DNA of 19,681 nucleotides from Elusimicrobiota bacterium (lineage in GTDB: Bacteria > CAYTYR01 > UBA6262 > DAOVJB01): the NCBI GenBank assembly GCA_030673425.1, contig DAOVJB010000005.1:1-19681 (forward strand). The letters run 5' to 3'. The notes under the pieces were generated by a model. The model had not been told where the DNA came from and did not search any database. It saw only the letters and a program-made list of their open reading frames with translations. The stretch's first letter is position 1. Each line of letters opens with the position of its first letter. The translations under genes were made by a program, and so were the position numbers. Of this stretch, positions 1 through 6,881 are shown in pieces.

Positions 1-173
1 ATCCTTTTTATTATCATCTGCTCGCTCTTCTTATCTACATCCGTGACAATATTGGTGGCGCTACCGCCCTTAAAAGAAATCCTCTTTATCCTGCCCATAC
101 GCGAGGTAAGAAGTTTCCCGGCAGCTAATGCGGATTCAATCGCTACTTTCTTAAATCTCCTATTTATATCCAT
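1..173 (-). CDS. Inositol monophosphatase family protein (N-terminal part)
   Basis: The first 57 codons of a gene that runs off the left edge. The ATG at 173-171 follows a modest Shine-Dalgarno (AAGGGA) and lies 25 nt after the ybaB stop, so the two are probably co-transcribed. The translation begins MDINRRFKKVAIESAL and continues AAGKLL..., then FKGG..NIVTDVDKKSE. This is the usual N-terminus of SuhB/IMPase-family Mg-dependent sugar or inositol phosphatases: an Ala/Gly helix, then the K-G...N-x-VT-x-VD-x-x-SE motif whose Lys and Glu lie near the metal site. The diagnostic DPxDGT motif is outside the window, so the substrate (inositol-1-phosphate, fructose-1,6-bisphosphate or PAP) cannot be told. 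Confidence 0.8.
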   Translation of the reverse strand, partial: MDINRRFKKVAIESALAAGKLLTSRMGRIKRISFKGGSATNIVTDVDKKSEQMIIKR

Positions 174-198
174 ATTCCGTCCCTTGTGAGTTTATTTT

Positions 199-489
199 TT
201 ATTTTATGTCAATATCTCCCATTATCTTCTTTGTTTCAGACGCCATTATCTCCCGGCCTTTTTTCAATGCCTCCTGTACTGCCGAGAGGACCGTTTTTTC
301 CACGGTTTCCCGTCCCGCCTTAAAAAGAGCCTCATCAATCTTAATATCCAGGATATCCTGTTTGGCATTGGCGCTTACAAGGACACCTTTATTTTCAACA
401 TCAAACTTCTGACTGCTTAGGTTCTTTTCCATTTCCTTGGCCTTACTGCGTATTTGGTTGGCCTGTTTCATCATCTTAAATAAATCCAT
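199..489 (-). CDS. ybaB: YbaB/EbfC family nucleoid-associated protein
   Basis: A 96-residue protein, the normal length for this small DNA-binding family, which forms dimers that clamp DNA and is usually found beside dnaX or recR. The N-terminus (MDLFKMMKQANQIRSKAKEMEKNL) is the typical coiled Met/Lys-rich helix. It is followed by the central beta strands (VLVSANAKQDILDIKIDEALF) and a C-terminal helix ending in the usual MGDI-type tail. A strong Shine-Dalgarno (AAAGGAGG, 4 nt from the ATG) supports the start. Here the downstream partner is an inositol-monophosphatase-family gene; dnaX or recR is not seen downstream. Confidence 0.93.
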   Translation of the reverse strand: MDLFKMMKQANQIRSKAKEMEKNLSSQKFDVENKGVLVSANAKQDILDIKIDEALFKAGRETVEKTVLSAVQEALKKGREIMASETKKIMGDIDIK

Positions 490-507
490 ACGTTCCTCCT
501 TTTTAAC

Positions 508-536
508 TTGAATTTACTTATTTAATATAGTACAAT
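508..536 (+). promoter_or_regulatory. Probable sigma-70 promoter of the methyltransferase gene
   Basis: TTGAAT at 508-513 and TACAAT at 531-536 are separated by exactly 17 nt, 41 nt before the preferred ATG at 577. It lies in the short divergent gap shared with ybaB. Confidence 0.55.
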
Positions 537-576
537 AATATCACAACAATCCCGTAATTAAAAGGAGATGAGAAAA

Positions 577-1104
577 ATGGTCGTTCAATCGGTCTGGCTT
601 TTTGTTTTCCTGTTAAATGCAATTATCATCTGGCTTACGGGCTTCTCGGGAAAATGCGCCCAGTACAGACCACTGGGAATAGTCATATGGACATTTATAA
701 TAATATATTTACCCTTTACAAGTCGAGTTCACGTCAGAAATATCCCTGCATGGCAGTTTATCGGTACAATCATTCTATTAACAGGCATAACACTTGCCAC
801 TGTTTCCTGGATTAGATTCCTCAAAGAAGGTGTTAAGCCATATACCTCCCAGCCTTCCCGACTTATAACCGAAGGTCCCTATAAAATAGTAAGGCATCCT
901 CAATACCTGGCGCTCATTATTATTTTCATCGGGATATCTGTTGCCCGAGGGGCTATTATATCTATTTACCTGATCCCGTTCATAGTTATCTTTCACTGGG
1001 TAGAAGCCTTCTTAGAGGAAAAATTTGTCTTAGAAAAAGAATTCCCGCGCAAATATAAAAAGTACCGGCAAAATACGGGAATGCTCCTGCCTAAAATGAA
1101 ATAA
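577..1104 (+). CDS. Isoprenylcysteine carboxyl methyltransferase (ICMT/PEMT) family membrane protein
   Basis: A membrane methyltransferase-like protein of 175 residues. Hydrophobic helices lie near residues 1-20, 30-48, 55-75 and 110-140. The C-terminal half carries the family signature: ITEGPYKIVRHPQYLALI, then an Arg/Glu-rich segment (EEKFVLEKEFPRKYKKYRQ). The R-H-P-x-Y and E-E...F...Y-x-x-Y residues make the SAM-binding part in ICMT and phospholipid methyltransferase families. In bacteria without prenylated proteins the substrate is unknown, often proposed to be a lipid or isoprenoid. An in-frame ATG at 568 directly abuts AGGAG. The ATG at 577 has AGGAG (563-567) with a 9-nt spacer, so 577 is preferred. 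The stop codon touches the stop of the convergent gene. Confidence 0.85.
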   Translation: MVVQSVWLFVFLLNAIIIWLTGFSGKCAQYRPLGIVIWTFIIIYLPFTSRVHVRNIPAWQFIGTIILLTGITLATVSWIRFLKEGVKPYTSQPSRLITEGPYKIVRHPQYLALIIIFIGISVARGAIISIYLIPFIVIFHWVEAFLEEKFVLEKEFPRKYKKYRQNTGMLLPKMK

Positions 1105-2457
1105 TTACCCCAAATTTTTCAGCTCCTGTTTGTATATCTTTAATACTCTCTGTTTTATGCTGGACGGCAAATCACTGGCATAGACTGAAAGGAATTCCTT
1201 AATAAGCTCTTTTTTTCTTCTTTTCGCCTCAGGAAGATATTTCTTCTTAAAACTATCAATTAAATATCCTCTTACTCCTTTTTCATAAGCCATATAAAAA
1301 GCCAACAGTTGCTGGTCTCTTGCTTCAGGACTCCTTTCGTAGTGATCTATTTCCCTTCCACGAAACAGTACATATAATTTCTGGTGTTTTTCCTCAAGCA
1401 GGCTATCCTCAAAACCGGCATCCTTCGGGTCTATCCCGAAAGCATGCATGAAAAGAGAAATACGCGCACATTTTGAACAGGCATGACACCAGCGGTCCCT
1501 GTAACTCGCATCAAGAGAATCACAGGAAATTTCATATCTGCCCAAGTCTCTATAACGAGTATGAAGAATCCTGGTTATCGCTAAATTTGTCAATGGCTCT
1601 ATCAGGCTTATAACCTTCGCCCCTCCTGATATCAGATTCACCATGGAACTCTGATGCGAAGTCCATTCAGGATACTGGTCAGGGGAAGGATATGTAATAA
1701 ATCCATCTTTATTCTCAAAAGCAAAACTCATGTCTTTCTGATTGCCTAAAATAATATACTTTGCCTTGTAGTAATGAACAAAAGGCAAAAGTATAAAACA
1801 AAACCCTGTAACCATATGCATATAGCCAAGACACGTTTCCTTTGTGTTCCACGTTTGGAAATCATTGATTCTCTCTATACTATTGGTAACAAAATATAAA
1901 GGTATCCTGAACTCCCTGGAAATGCTACGGCAGTGTTTTATCTTTATCCTGTTCTCCTTGGGTGAAACCGTATCGTTAATATATACACAAACCGGTTTGA
2001 GTCCGATTTCCTTACAAACCCCGAGACTAAGCAGGCTGTCTTTCCCGCAGGATAAAGGCAGTATGGCCTTTTCCTTAAGCTTCATCTTGTAATCAGGGAT
2101 TTTTATCTGGTTGTCCTTGAATTTATACTTTGTATTCAGGAATTTTTTGATAACACCATACGTGGAATCAGAATAATCATTTACAGCAGAGGGAATATTT
2201 TCTACTACCATATTGTCAAAGAAAGGCTTGAAATAAGGCATGGAAGTATTATATTCGATGGAATCAAAAGAAGAGACGAAGGGAATATTTACAGTAATCA
2301 GATACGTGAGGTTATCAAGTAAAATTTCTTTAAGCCTTAAAGGGAATTCGCTCCATATCTGTTTGGGATACCGGAGGTTATAATCTTTATTCTTAACACG
2401 AAGTTTTATTCCTGTTGAATTCAAGGAAGAGGTTATTTCAAGTGTTTTTTTACTCAT
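1105..2457 (-). CDS. PP-loop ATP pyrophosphatase family protein with C-terminal Cys cluster (QueC/MurL-like)
   Basis: A 450-residue protein. After an uncharacterised N-terminal region of about 130 residues comes the PP-loop LPLSCGKDSLLS (Ser136-Cys-Gly-Lys-Asp-Ser141), the SGGKDS-type pyrophosphate-binding loop of N-type ATP pyrophosphatases that adenylate a substrate. A later cysteine set (Cys312, then WCHACSKC with Cys324, 327 and 330) resembles the zinc site of QueC. It also resembles the matching motif of MurL, the UDP-MurNAc-L-Ala-L-Glu epimerase, which has a similar length and N-terminal extension. It is the last gene of an operon headed by an M23 peptidoglycan hydrolase, so a cell-envelope role is attractive but unproven. 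The exact reaction is not known to me. The start has only a weak ribosome binding site, 14 nt after the preceding stop. Confidence 0.75.
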   Translation of the reverse strand: MSKKTLEITSSLNSTGIKLRVKNKDYNLRYPKQIWSEFPLRLKEILLDNLTYLITVNIPFVSSFDSIEYNTSMPYFKPFFDNMVVENIPSAVNDYSDSTYGVIKKFLNTKYKFKDNQIKIPDYKMKLKEKAILPLSCGKDSLLSLGVCKEIGLKPVCVYINDTVSPKENRIKIKHCRSISREFRIPLYFVTNSIERINDFQTWNTKETCLGYMHMVTGFCFILLPFVHYYKAKYIILGNQKDMSFAFENKDGFITYPSPDQYPEWTSHQSSMVNLISGGAKVISLIEPLTNLAITRILHTRYRDLGRYEISCDSLDASYRDRWCHACSKCARISLFMHAFGIDPKDAGFEDSLLEEKHQKLYVLFRGREIDHYERSPEARDQQLLAFYMAYEKGVRGYLIDSFKKKYLPEAKRRKKELIKEFLSVYASDLPSSIKQRVLKIYKQELKNLG

Positions 2458-2471
2458 CTATAATTATTCCG

Positions 2472-2684
2472 TTATTTATTCTCTCTTTCTACCGGTGTTA
2501 TCTCAATAGGCATCGTATGCCCGCAGCCCGTCTCATCTTTTCTTCTCGGGCAGATATACCAGAGGAATATACCCTGGAGTGTCTTAAATGCTGCTGTAAA
2601 TCTATTCATGCACACCATCTGTGTGCCGCAGTAAGGACAGATTATAGGATGCCTTCTTTCCTTGAAGTCTTGCGGATCAGACAT
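2472..2684 (-). CDS. Small zinc-ribbon-like hypothetical protein
   Basis: A 70-residue protein with the Cys pairs expected of a zinc ribbon: CPYC (Cys16, Cys19) and, after about 25 residues, Cys45 and Cys54 in an ICPRRKDETGCGH context. The spacing fits a four-Cys zinc site. The segment between (AAFKTLQGIFLWYIC) is hydrophobic and could be a beta hairpin core. Its ATG overlaps the TAA stop of the membrane-protein gene by one base (TAATG), indicating translational coupling. I do not recognise a named family. Confidence 0.7.
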   Translation of the reverse strand: MSDPQDFKERRHPIICPYCGTQMVCMNRFTAAFKTLQGIFLWYICPRRKDETGCGHTMPIEITPVERENK

Positions 2685-3151
2685 TACTCTTCCTCGCTTT
2701 CCTCCTCATATTCCATTTTATAAAATATGCCCAACACAGTGCCTATGACGAGCATCTCCAATAACCCGCAAAAAGTCCAGTAGATTAAAACCTTATCGGA
2801 CACGTTAAACATAACTCTTATAGAACCCATCGCCATTACGGTCTTGAAGAACCATATTATTAAACCGAAAGCTATCCCCTTCATAATGCCTTCCCCGGGA
2901 ATGCTCATATATAGGAGATTAAACAGACCTGCTAAAATAATGCCGTAAATTATATCAAGGGAAACAGACAGATACGGGTTAAATTCCTGCCTCCATAATG
3001 TTGAATCACTTACAAACATAGGCATCTTAAAGACATTTACACTGAAAAACCCTGAAACAACACCTAAGACAATCAGCAGCAATCCGATAAAGATTCCACC
3101 GACTATAATTCTTCTTACTGATATCTCTCCTTTATTAAATACCTTCTTCAT
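2684..3151 (-). CDS. Four-helix inner-membrane protein of unknown function
   Basis: A 155-residue protein with four predicted membrane helices at about residues 14-38, 62-84, 88-108 and 121-145, and a strongly acidic tail (EYEEESEEE). It starts inside the stop codon of the M23 peptidase gene (ATGA, 4-nt overlap) and its own stop overlaps the zinc-ribbon start, so the three are translated as a unit. No catalytic motif is evident. A partner or anchor role for the hydrolase is possible, but this is only inferred from coupling. Confidence 0.72.
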   Translation of the reverse strand: MKKVFNKGEISVRRIIVGGIFIGLLLIVLGVVSGFFSVNVFKMPMFVSDSTLWRQEFNPYLSVSLDIIYGIILAGLFNLLYMSIPGEGIMKGIAFGLIIWFFKTVMAMGSIRVMFNVSDKVLIYWTFCGLLEMLVIGTVLGIFYKMEYEEESEEE

Positions 3152-4392
3152 TTTTTACCCAGTTGTGAGATCTCTATCCCCTGATCACATAATGCTATCA
3201 TCTGGGATAGGCGTTCTCTCTTAATTTTATCAAACTCTTCTTTATACGCTTCTTTTATCTTTCCGGAAGGAGCAAATTTAAGTTTCAGAAAATTAACGGG
3301 TTGCCCGTGTTTTTTCATTCTAAAATCAAGATGCGGCCCTGTAGATAATCCTGTCGTTCCAACATATCCGATTACCTGTCCTTGTTTTACCCTGCTTCCT
3401 TTCTTAAGCCCTTTCTTAAAACGGGAAAGATGCCCGTATGTAGTGGTATAAACAGAATTATGTCTTATGATCACAAGATTCCCGTTCTGTCCTTTCCAGC
3501 CCTTAAACGAAACAACCCCGTCTCCAATAGTGACTACAGGTGTACCCTGCGGGGCAGCATAGTCTATTCCTAAATGAGGACGGTAGTAACGTAAAATAGG
3601 ATGAAAGCGCCTGTGGGAAAAATAAGATGATATACGGCGGTAGTTAAGGGGCGCCCTTAGAAATTGACTCCTCAGTGATTTCCCTTTGAGTGTATAATAG
3701 CCCTGCTTCCCTTGCTCATCTTCAAAAAATACCGCTGTATATTTTTGTCCTTCCACTCCCTGATACTGGGCAGCAAGAATATGTCCGTCTAAAATTGTCT
3801 TACCGCCGTTTGAATATTTTTCCCATATGAACCTGAAAATATCACCTGAGCGCAGCTCGGTAAAAAAGTCAATCTGCCAGGAAAAAATATCGGCTAAACG
3901 CATCGTCAGCTCAGGATTAGCGCCTGCATCGATAATCGCATCCCAAAGCGAGGTTTTAATCTCTATCTTTATACCCACGATACTTTTTTCCAAAGGGATT
4001 TCTTTAGAGGACGCTTCGAATTCTCCATCCGGTTTTTTGTCAACCACATAAAATCTTAAAACACTCGGATAATATCTGAAGCAATTAAATATTCCGCTCG
4101 TGGACCTGACGATTTCGTATTTGTCTCCCGGTCTAAATTTTCTTGGGTCATATACTTCCTTCAAGGCTTCTTGTAAAGGGAATACCTCATCCGAAGTAAA
4201 TTCTTCCTCGGTAAGAATAGTATAAAGAGAATCGCCTGTTGAAACCGTCCCTGAGGAAATTACTACCTTATGCTGATATATCTCTGGTGAGGGAGGGAGT
4301 TTGTCTGTTTTTAATAAAAAAAATGAACCGGATAAAATAATAACAAAAGAAATACCCGTAAGAATGAAAGGCAACTGTTCTTTTGAAAACAA
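3148..4392 (-). CDS. Membrane-anchored M23 (LytM-type) peptidoglycan endopeptidase
   Basis: About 414 residues: an N-terminal membrane anchor (residues 8-28), a periplasmic region with an OapA/LysM-like segment, and a C-terminal M23 domain. Numbered from this start, the domain shows HLGID (His273, Asp277), the TYGHLS histidine (His321) and GPHLDF (His354, Asp356). The usual motif at the last site is H-x-H; here the second His, a zinc ligand in LytM, is Asp. The family cuts peptidoglycan crosslinks, usually at D,D or glycine bonds. Longer readings start at 4413 (TTG) or 4410 (ATG) but have no ribosome binding site. The TTG at 4392-4390 has GGGAGG at 4404-4399 with a 6-nt spacer, so I choose it. 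It is the first gene of a coupled four-gene operon. Confidence 0.85.
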   Translation of the reverse strand: MFSKEQLPFILTGISFVIILSGSFFLLKTDKLPPSPEIYQHKVVISSGTVSTGDSLYTILTEEEFTSDEVFPLQEALKEVYDPRKFRPGDKYEIVRSTSGIFNCFRYYPSVLRFYVVDKKPDGEFEASSKEIPLEKSIVGIKIEIKTSLWDAIIDAGANPELTMRLADIFSWQIDFFTELRSGDIFRFIWEKYSNGGKTILDGHILAAQYQGVEGQKYTAVFFEDEQGKQGYYTLKGKSLRSQFLRAPLNYRRISSYFSHRRFHPILRYYRPHLGIDYAAPQGTPVVTIGDGVVSFKGWKGQNGNLVIIRHNSVYTTTYGHLSRFKKGLKKGSRVKQGQVIGYVGTTGLSTGPHLDFRMKKHGQPVNFLKLKFAPSGKIKEAYKEEFDKIKRERLSQMIALCDQGIEISQLGKK

Positions 4393-4433
4393 TATATTCC
4401 TCCCTATCATCAAAGTTTGGTATTTAACTTAAT

Positions 4434-4462
4434 ATTATAAATAAAAAATCATCTTTTGTCAA
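4434..4462 (-). promoter_or_regulatory. Consensus sigma-70 promoter of the M23 peptidase operon
   Basis: On the minus strand TTGACA (4462-4457) and TATAAT (4439-4434) match consensus at all twelve positions with a 17-nt spacer. Transcription would start near 4427, leaving a 5' leader of about 35 nt to the TTG at 4392. The -35 and most of the spacer lie in one arm of a 15-bp inverted repeat. Confidence 0.8.
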
Positions 4463-4510
4463 GAATTCCTGCAACTATAATTGAAAAATCTCTCCGACAA
4501 AAGATGATTT
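4446..4510. repeat. 15-bp perfect inverted repeat, possible ilvE terminator and/or operator
   Basis: AAATCATCTTTTGTC (4446-4460) and its exact reverse complement (4496-4510) are separated by 35 nt. Read on the minus strand, downstream of ilvE, the second arm runs straight into TTTTTTATTT, as in an intrinsic terminator. The other side has no T-run. The AT-rich stem and 35-nt loop are unusual for a terminator. The left arm covers the -35 and spacer of the M23 operon promoter, so the repeat could instead bind a regulator. Confidence 0.7.
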
Positions 4511-4569
4511 CTATAAATAAAGAAATTCCGCCATAAATATCATCTGCGTATCAGCTACCCTTAGAAACA

Positions 4570-5490
4570 TTAATAAACATACGTAAGCCAGTTATGACGG
4601 TCTTCCTTCTCTCCGTGAATTATCCCAAAAAATTCATCCTGAATTTTCTTGGTAACAGGACCGGGGATTCCATCACCAACAGCTATATTATCGATTTTTG
4701 TAACCGGCGTAATCTCCGCTGCTGTTCCACTAAAAAATACTTCATCAGCGATATAAAGCGCCTCACGAGGAATCATATGTTGCTCTATTCTGATACCTAA
4801 ATCTCTTGCTAACACAAACACAGAATGCCGGGTAATCCCGGCTAATATTGAGGAACTTGTAGGAGGAGTATAAATAACATTATGCCTGACAATAAAAATA
4901 TTTTCTCCTGAACCTTCGGAAACATATCCATAAGCATCTAAAGCAATTCCTTCATCAAATCCGTTCATTGCTGCTTCCATTGTAATGAGTTGAGAATTAA
5001 GATAATTGCCTCCTGCTTTGGCAAGAGCAGGCATAGTATTAGGAGCAAAACGATTCCAGGAGGAAACCTGGACTGACACTCCTTTCTCGAGAACCCCTTC
5101 GCCTAAATATGCACCCCAATCCCAGACTGCAATCGCACAGTGCAGAGGATTTTTCAGAGGATTTACCCCCATTGGACCATAACCCCGAAAAGCAAAAGGT
5201 CTGATATAACACTCCTTGGATTTATTTATTTTAATTGTATCAATAACAGCCTGGCGAAATTCTTCTTTTGTAAAAGGAATCTCCATTCTATATATTTTGG
5301 CAGAGTCATATAATCTTTCTATATGGGCATCAAGACGAAAAATAGCTGCACCCTTTTTTGTCTCATAACACCTTGCACTTTCAAATATAGAAGAACCATA
5401 ATGAACCACATGAGATAAAATATGTATGTTGGCATCCTTCCAGTCAACAAATTTACCGTCAAACCATATCTTTCCTTTTCCGAAACTCAT
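4570..5490 (-). CDS. ilvE: Branched-chain amino acid aminotransferase
   Basis: A fold-type IV PLP transaminase of 306 residues, the normal length for IlvE. It interconverts 2-oxoacids and Leu, Ile or Val using glutamate. The PLP Schiff-base lysine is Lys158 in [13 protein letters not shown]. Other family motifs are [10 protein letters not shown] near residues 35-44, SEGSGENIF (191-199), the LAGITRHSV segment (216-224) and [12 protein letters not shown] (252-263). The start has an odd Shine-Dalgarno, AAAGGGGGGG, 3 nt from the ATG. No other branched-chain biosynthetic gene is adjacent. The promoter resembles that of the neighbouring solute-binding-protein array. Confidence 0.95.
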   Translation of the reverse strand: MSFGKGKIWFDGKFVDWKDANIHILSHVVHYGSSIFESARCYETKKGAAIFRLDAHIERLYDSAKIYRMEIPFTKEEFRQAVIDTIKINKSKECYIRPFAFRGYGPMGVNPLKNPLHCAIAVWDWGAYLGEGVLEKGVSVQVSSWNRFAPNTMPALAKAGGNYLNSQLITMEAAMNGFDEGIALDAYGYVSEGSGENIFIVRHNVIYTPPTSSSILAGITRHSVFVLARDLGIRIEQHMIPREALYIADEVFFSGTAAEITPVTKIDNIAVGDGIPGPVTKKIQDEFFGIIHGEKEDRHNWLTYVY

Positions 5491-5534
5491 AATCCCCCCC
5501 TTTATTAAAATTATCCCTATTAACCTATTAATAT

Positions 5535-5563
5535 AATTTAATTAAAAACAGCTTAAAAGTCAA
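5535..5563 (-). promoter_or_regulatory. Probable sigma-70 promoter of ilvE
   Basis: Minus-strand TTGACT (5563-5558), a 17-nt spacer and TAAATT (5540-5535) give a predicted start near 5528 and a leader of about 38 nt. The surrounding 40 nt (5534-5573) match the promoter of the solute-binding array (9452-9491) at 31 of 40 positions by hand count. Confidence 0.6.
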
Positions 5564-5588
5564 CAAAAAAGATGTGACAGACTAAAGC

Positions 5589-5621
5589 TTAATCTGAAAA
5601 AGAAAATATAAGTGTAACCAT
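5589..5621 (-). pseudogene. Footprint of a lost fourth solute-binding-protein gene
   Basis: After the last intact copy (stop at 5635-5633) the array's intergenic spacer continues (AAAGAAAAAAAATGG) and reaches ATG GTT ACA CTT, i.e. Met-Val-Thr-Leu. These are the same twelve bases that start the copy at 9362. The frame then leaves the homology and stops at 5589 after 10 codons. The ATG is 1247 bp from the previous copy's ATG, matching the array period of 1246-1248. It is a remnant, not an expressed gene. Confidence 0.7.
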
Positions 5622-5632
5622 TTTTTTTCTTT

Positions 5633-6868
5633 CTATCTTGCCAACAGGTCATTTACATCAAGTGCTGCCCTGTCCAAATCCTGTCTCACAAGAAACATAT
5701 CATAAATTCCCTCCTGGGCCCTGGCAAAAATTCTACCGAAAGATTCAACTAATAACGATTCAATTGCACCCCATGCAGCTACATTCGGAAATGCCCGACC
5801 ATATTCCCATGCATTCTTGAGCCCTCTTAATCTTGGTATATCCTCCATAAAAACAGCCTCAAAAGATTCAAGAAGGCTTGGGAACATATTAAGCAGTAAC
5901 GGGTAAGAGCTCTGCGATTCCCTAGAGGTAAGAAATTTAATGAACTCCCAGGCTCCCCTGGGATGTTGTGCAAAACTGGTTATTGCTAAATTACTCCCCC
6001 CGCAGAATACAAATCTCCCTGCTGGACCGGCAGGAAAGCATGAAGACATACAGTTTTCAGAAACTTCGGCCGAGTATAAAGGATTAGTAGGGTCTAATAG
6101 ACCGGGATCAAGCGGGCCCGGTGCTGCTATTGCATAATCTCCCTTCTTCGAAAAAAAACCTATATTTATATCTTCAGTTTTTAACTTTAACGCTGAAAGA
6201 GGAATATACCCCTTGCTAATTAAGCTTATGTAAAATTCTATGCCATTAAGGGCTTCTTTCTCATTAAAAGCGGCCTGTCGCCCATCCGAAGTCAAGAAAT
6301 CCCCGCCTGCCCCCCAGAGCCAGGGAGCTATATTCTGCAGGAGCATGGCATCGCCCTGCCCTGAAACACCAAATACCCCGATTTCTTTACCATCTTTTTT
6401 ATAACCTTTAATATTCTCACAAGCCTCATCAAAAGATGTCCAGTCAACTAAATTATCAGCCGACATGCCCAACTTTCCAAGTATGTCTTGCCTGTAGTAA
6501 ATTGCCCTTATATCAAGGAACCAGGGTAAGGAACTTAACCCTCCTACTTTAGGGAAACGACAACTGGTCCATGCCGCAGGTGCAAAAACTTCTCCCATCA
6601 GACCAGCATCAGAAACTTCCTGGGTAATATCTTTTAATACGCCTAAATCAGCCAAGGTCGCATTCCATGTTGAGCCTATCTGTAAAATATCAGGCCCTTT
6701 TTGCTCATTAGCAGCTTTAACAATACTCTCCCATGCATCCCGCCAGGAAATCAGGGATACCTCTACCTGTACATCCGGAATGTTTCTATTAAAAGCGTTT
6801 ATTTCTCTTTCTATAAACTCTTTGGCCAGAGGTCCTGCGCCCCAAATCCACATGTTAACAGTAACCAT
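5633..6868 (-). CDS. Solute-binding-protein-like protein, copy 3 of tandem array (no signal peptide)
   Basis: A 411-residue protein of the ABC family-1 extracellular solute-binding fold (SBP_bac_1). It starts directly at the first beta strand (MVTVNMWIWG), continues with WRDAWESIVKAANEQKGPDILQIG, the hinge-region SNLAITSF..HPRGAWEFIKFLTS, and ends with paired helices and DLLAR. A secreted SBP would have a signal peptide or lipobox before that strand; none is present. The preceding gene ends 13 nt upstream, so none can be added. By eye it shares about four in five residues with copy 2. The ribosome binding site is weak (AAAGAGA). The ligand is unknown, and no permease or ATPase gene lies nearby. 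Confidence 0.85.
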   Translation of the reverse strand: MVTVNMWIWGAGPLAKEFIEREINAFNRNIPDVQVEVSLISWRDAWESIVKAANEQKGPDILQIGSTWNATLADLGVLKDITQEVSDAGLMGEVFAPAAWTSCRFPKVGGLSSLPWFLDIRAIYYRQDILGKLGMSADNLVDWTSFDEACENIKGYKKDGKEIGVFGVSGQGDAMLLQNIAPWLWGAGGDFLTSDGRQAAFNEKEALNGIEFYISLISKGYIPLSALKLKTEDINIGFFSKKGDYAIAAPGPLDPGLLDPTNPLYSAEVSENCMSSCFPAGPAGRFVFCGGSNLAITSFAQHPRGAWEFIKFLTSRESQSSYPLLLNMFPSLLESFEAVFMEDIPRLRGLKNAWEYGRAFPNVAAWGAIESLLVESFGRIFARAQEGIYDMFLVRQDLDRAALDVNDLLAR

Positions 6869-6881
6869 TTATTTTCTCTTT

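Noticed and set aside
568-576. An earlier ATG for the methyltransferase
   Set aside because: The AGGAG directly touches this ATG with no spacer; the ATG at 577 has a normal 9-nt spacing.
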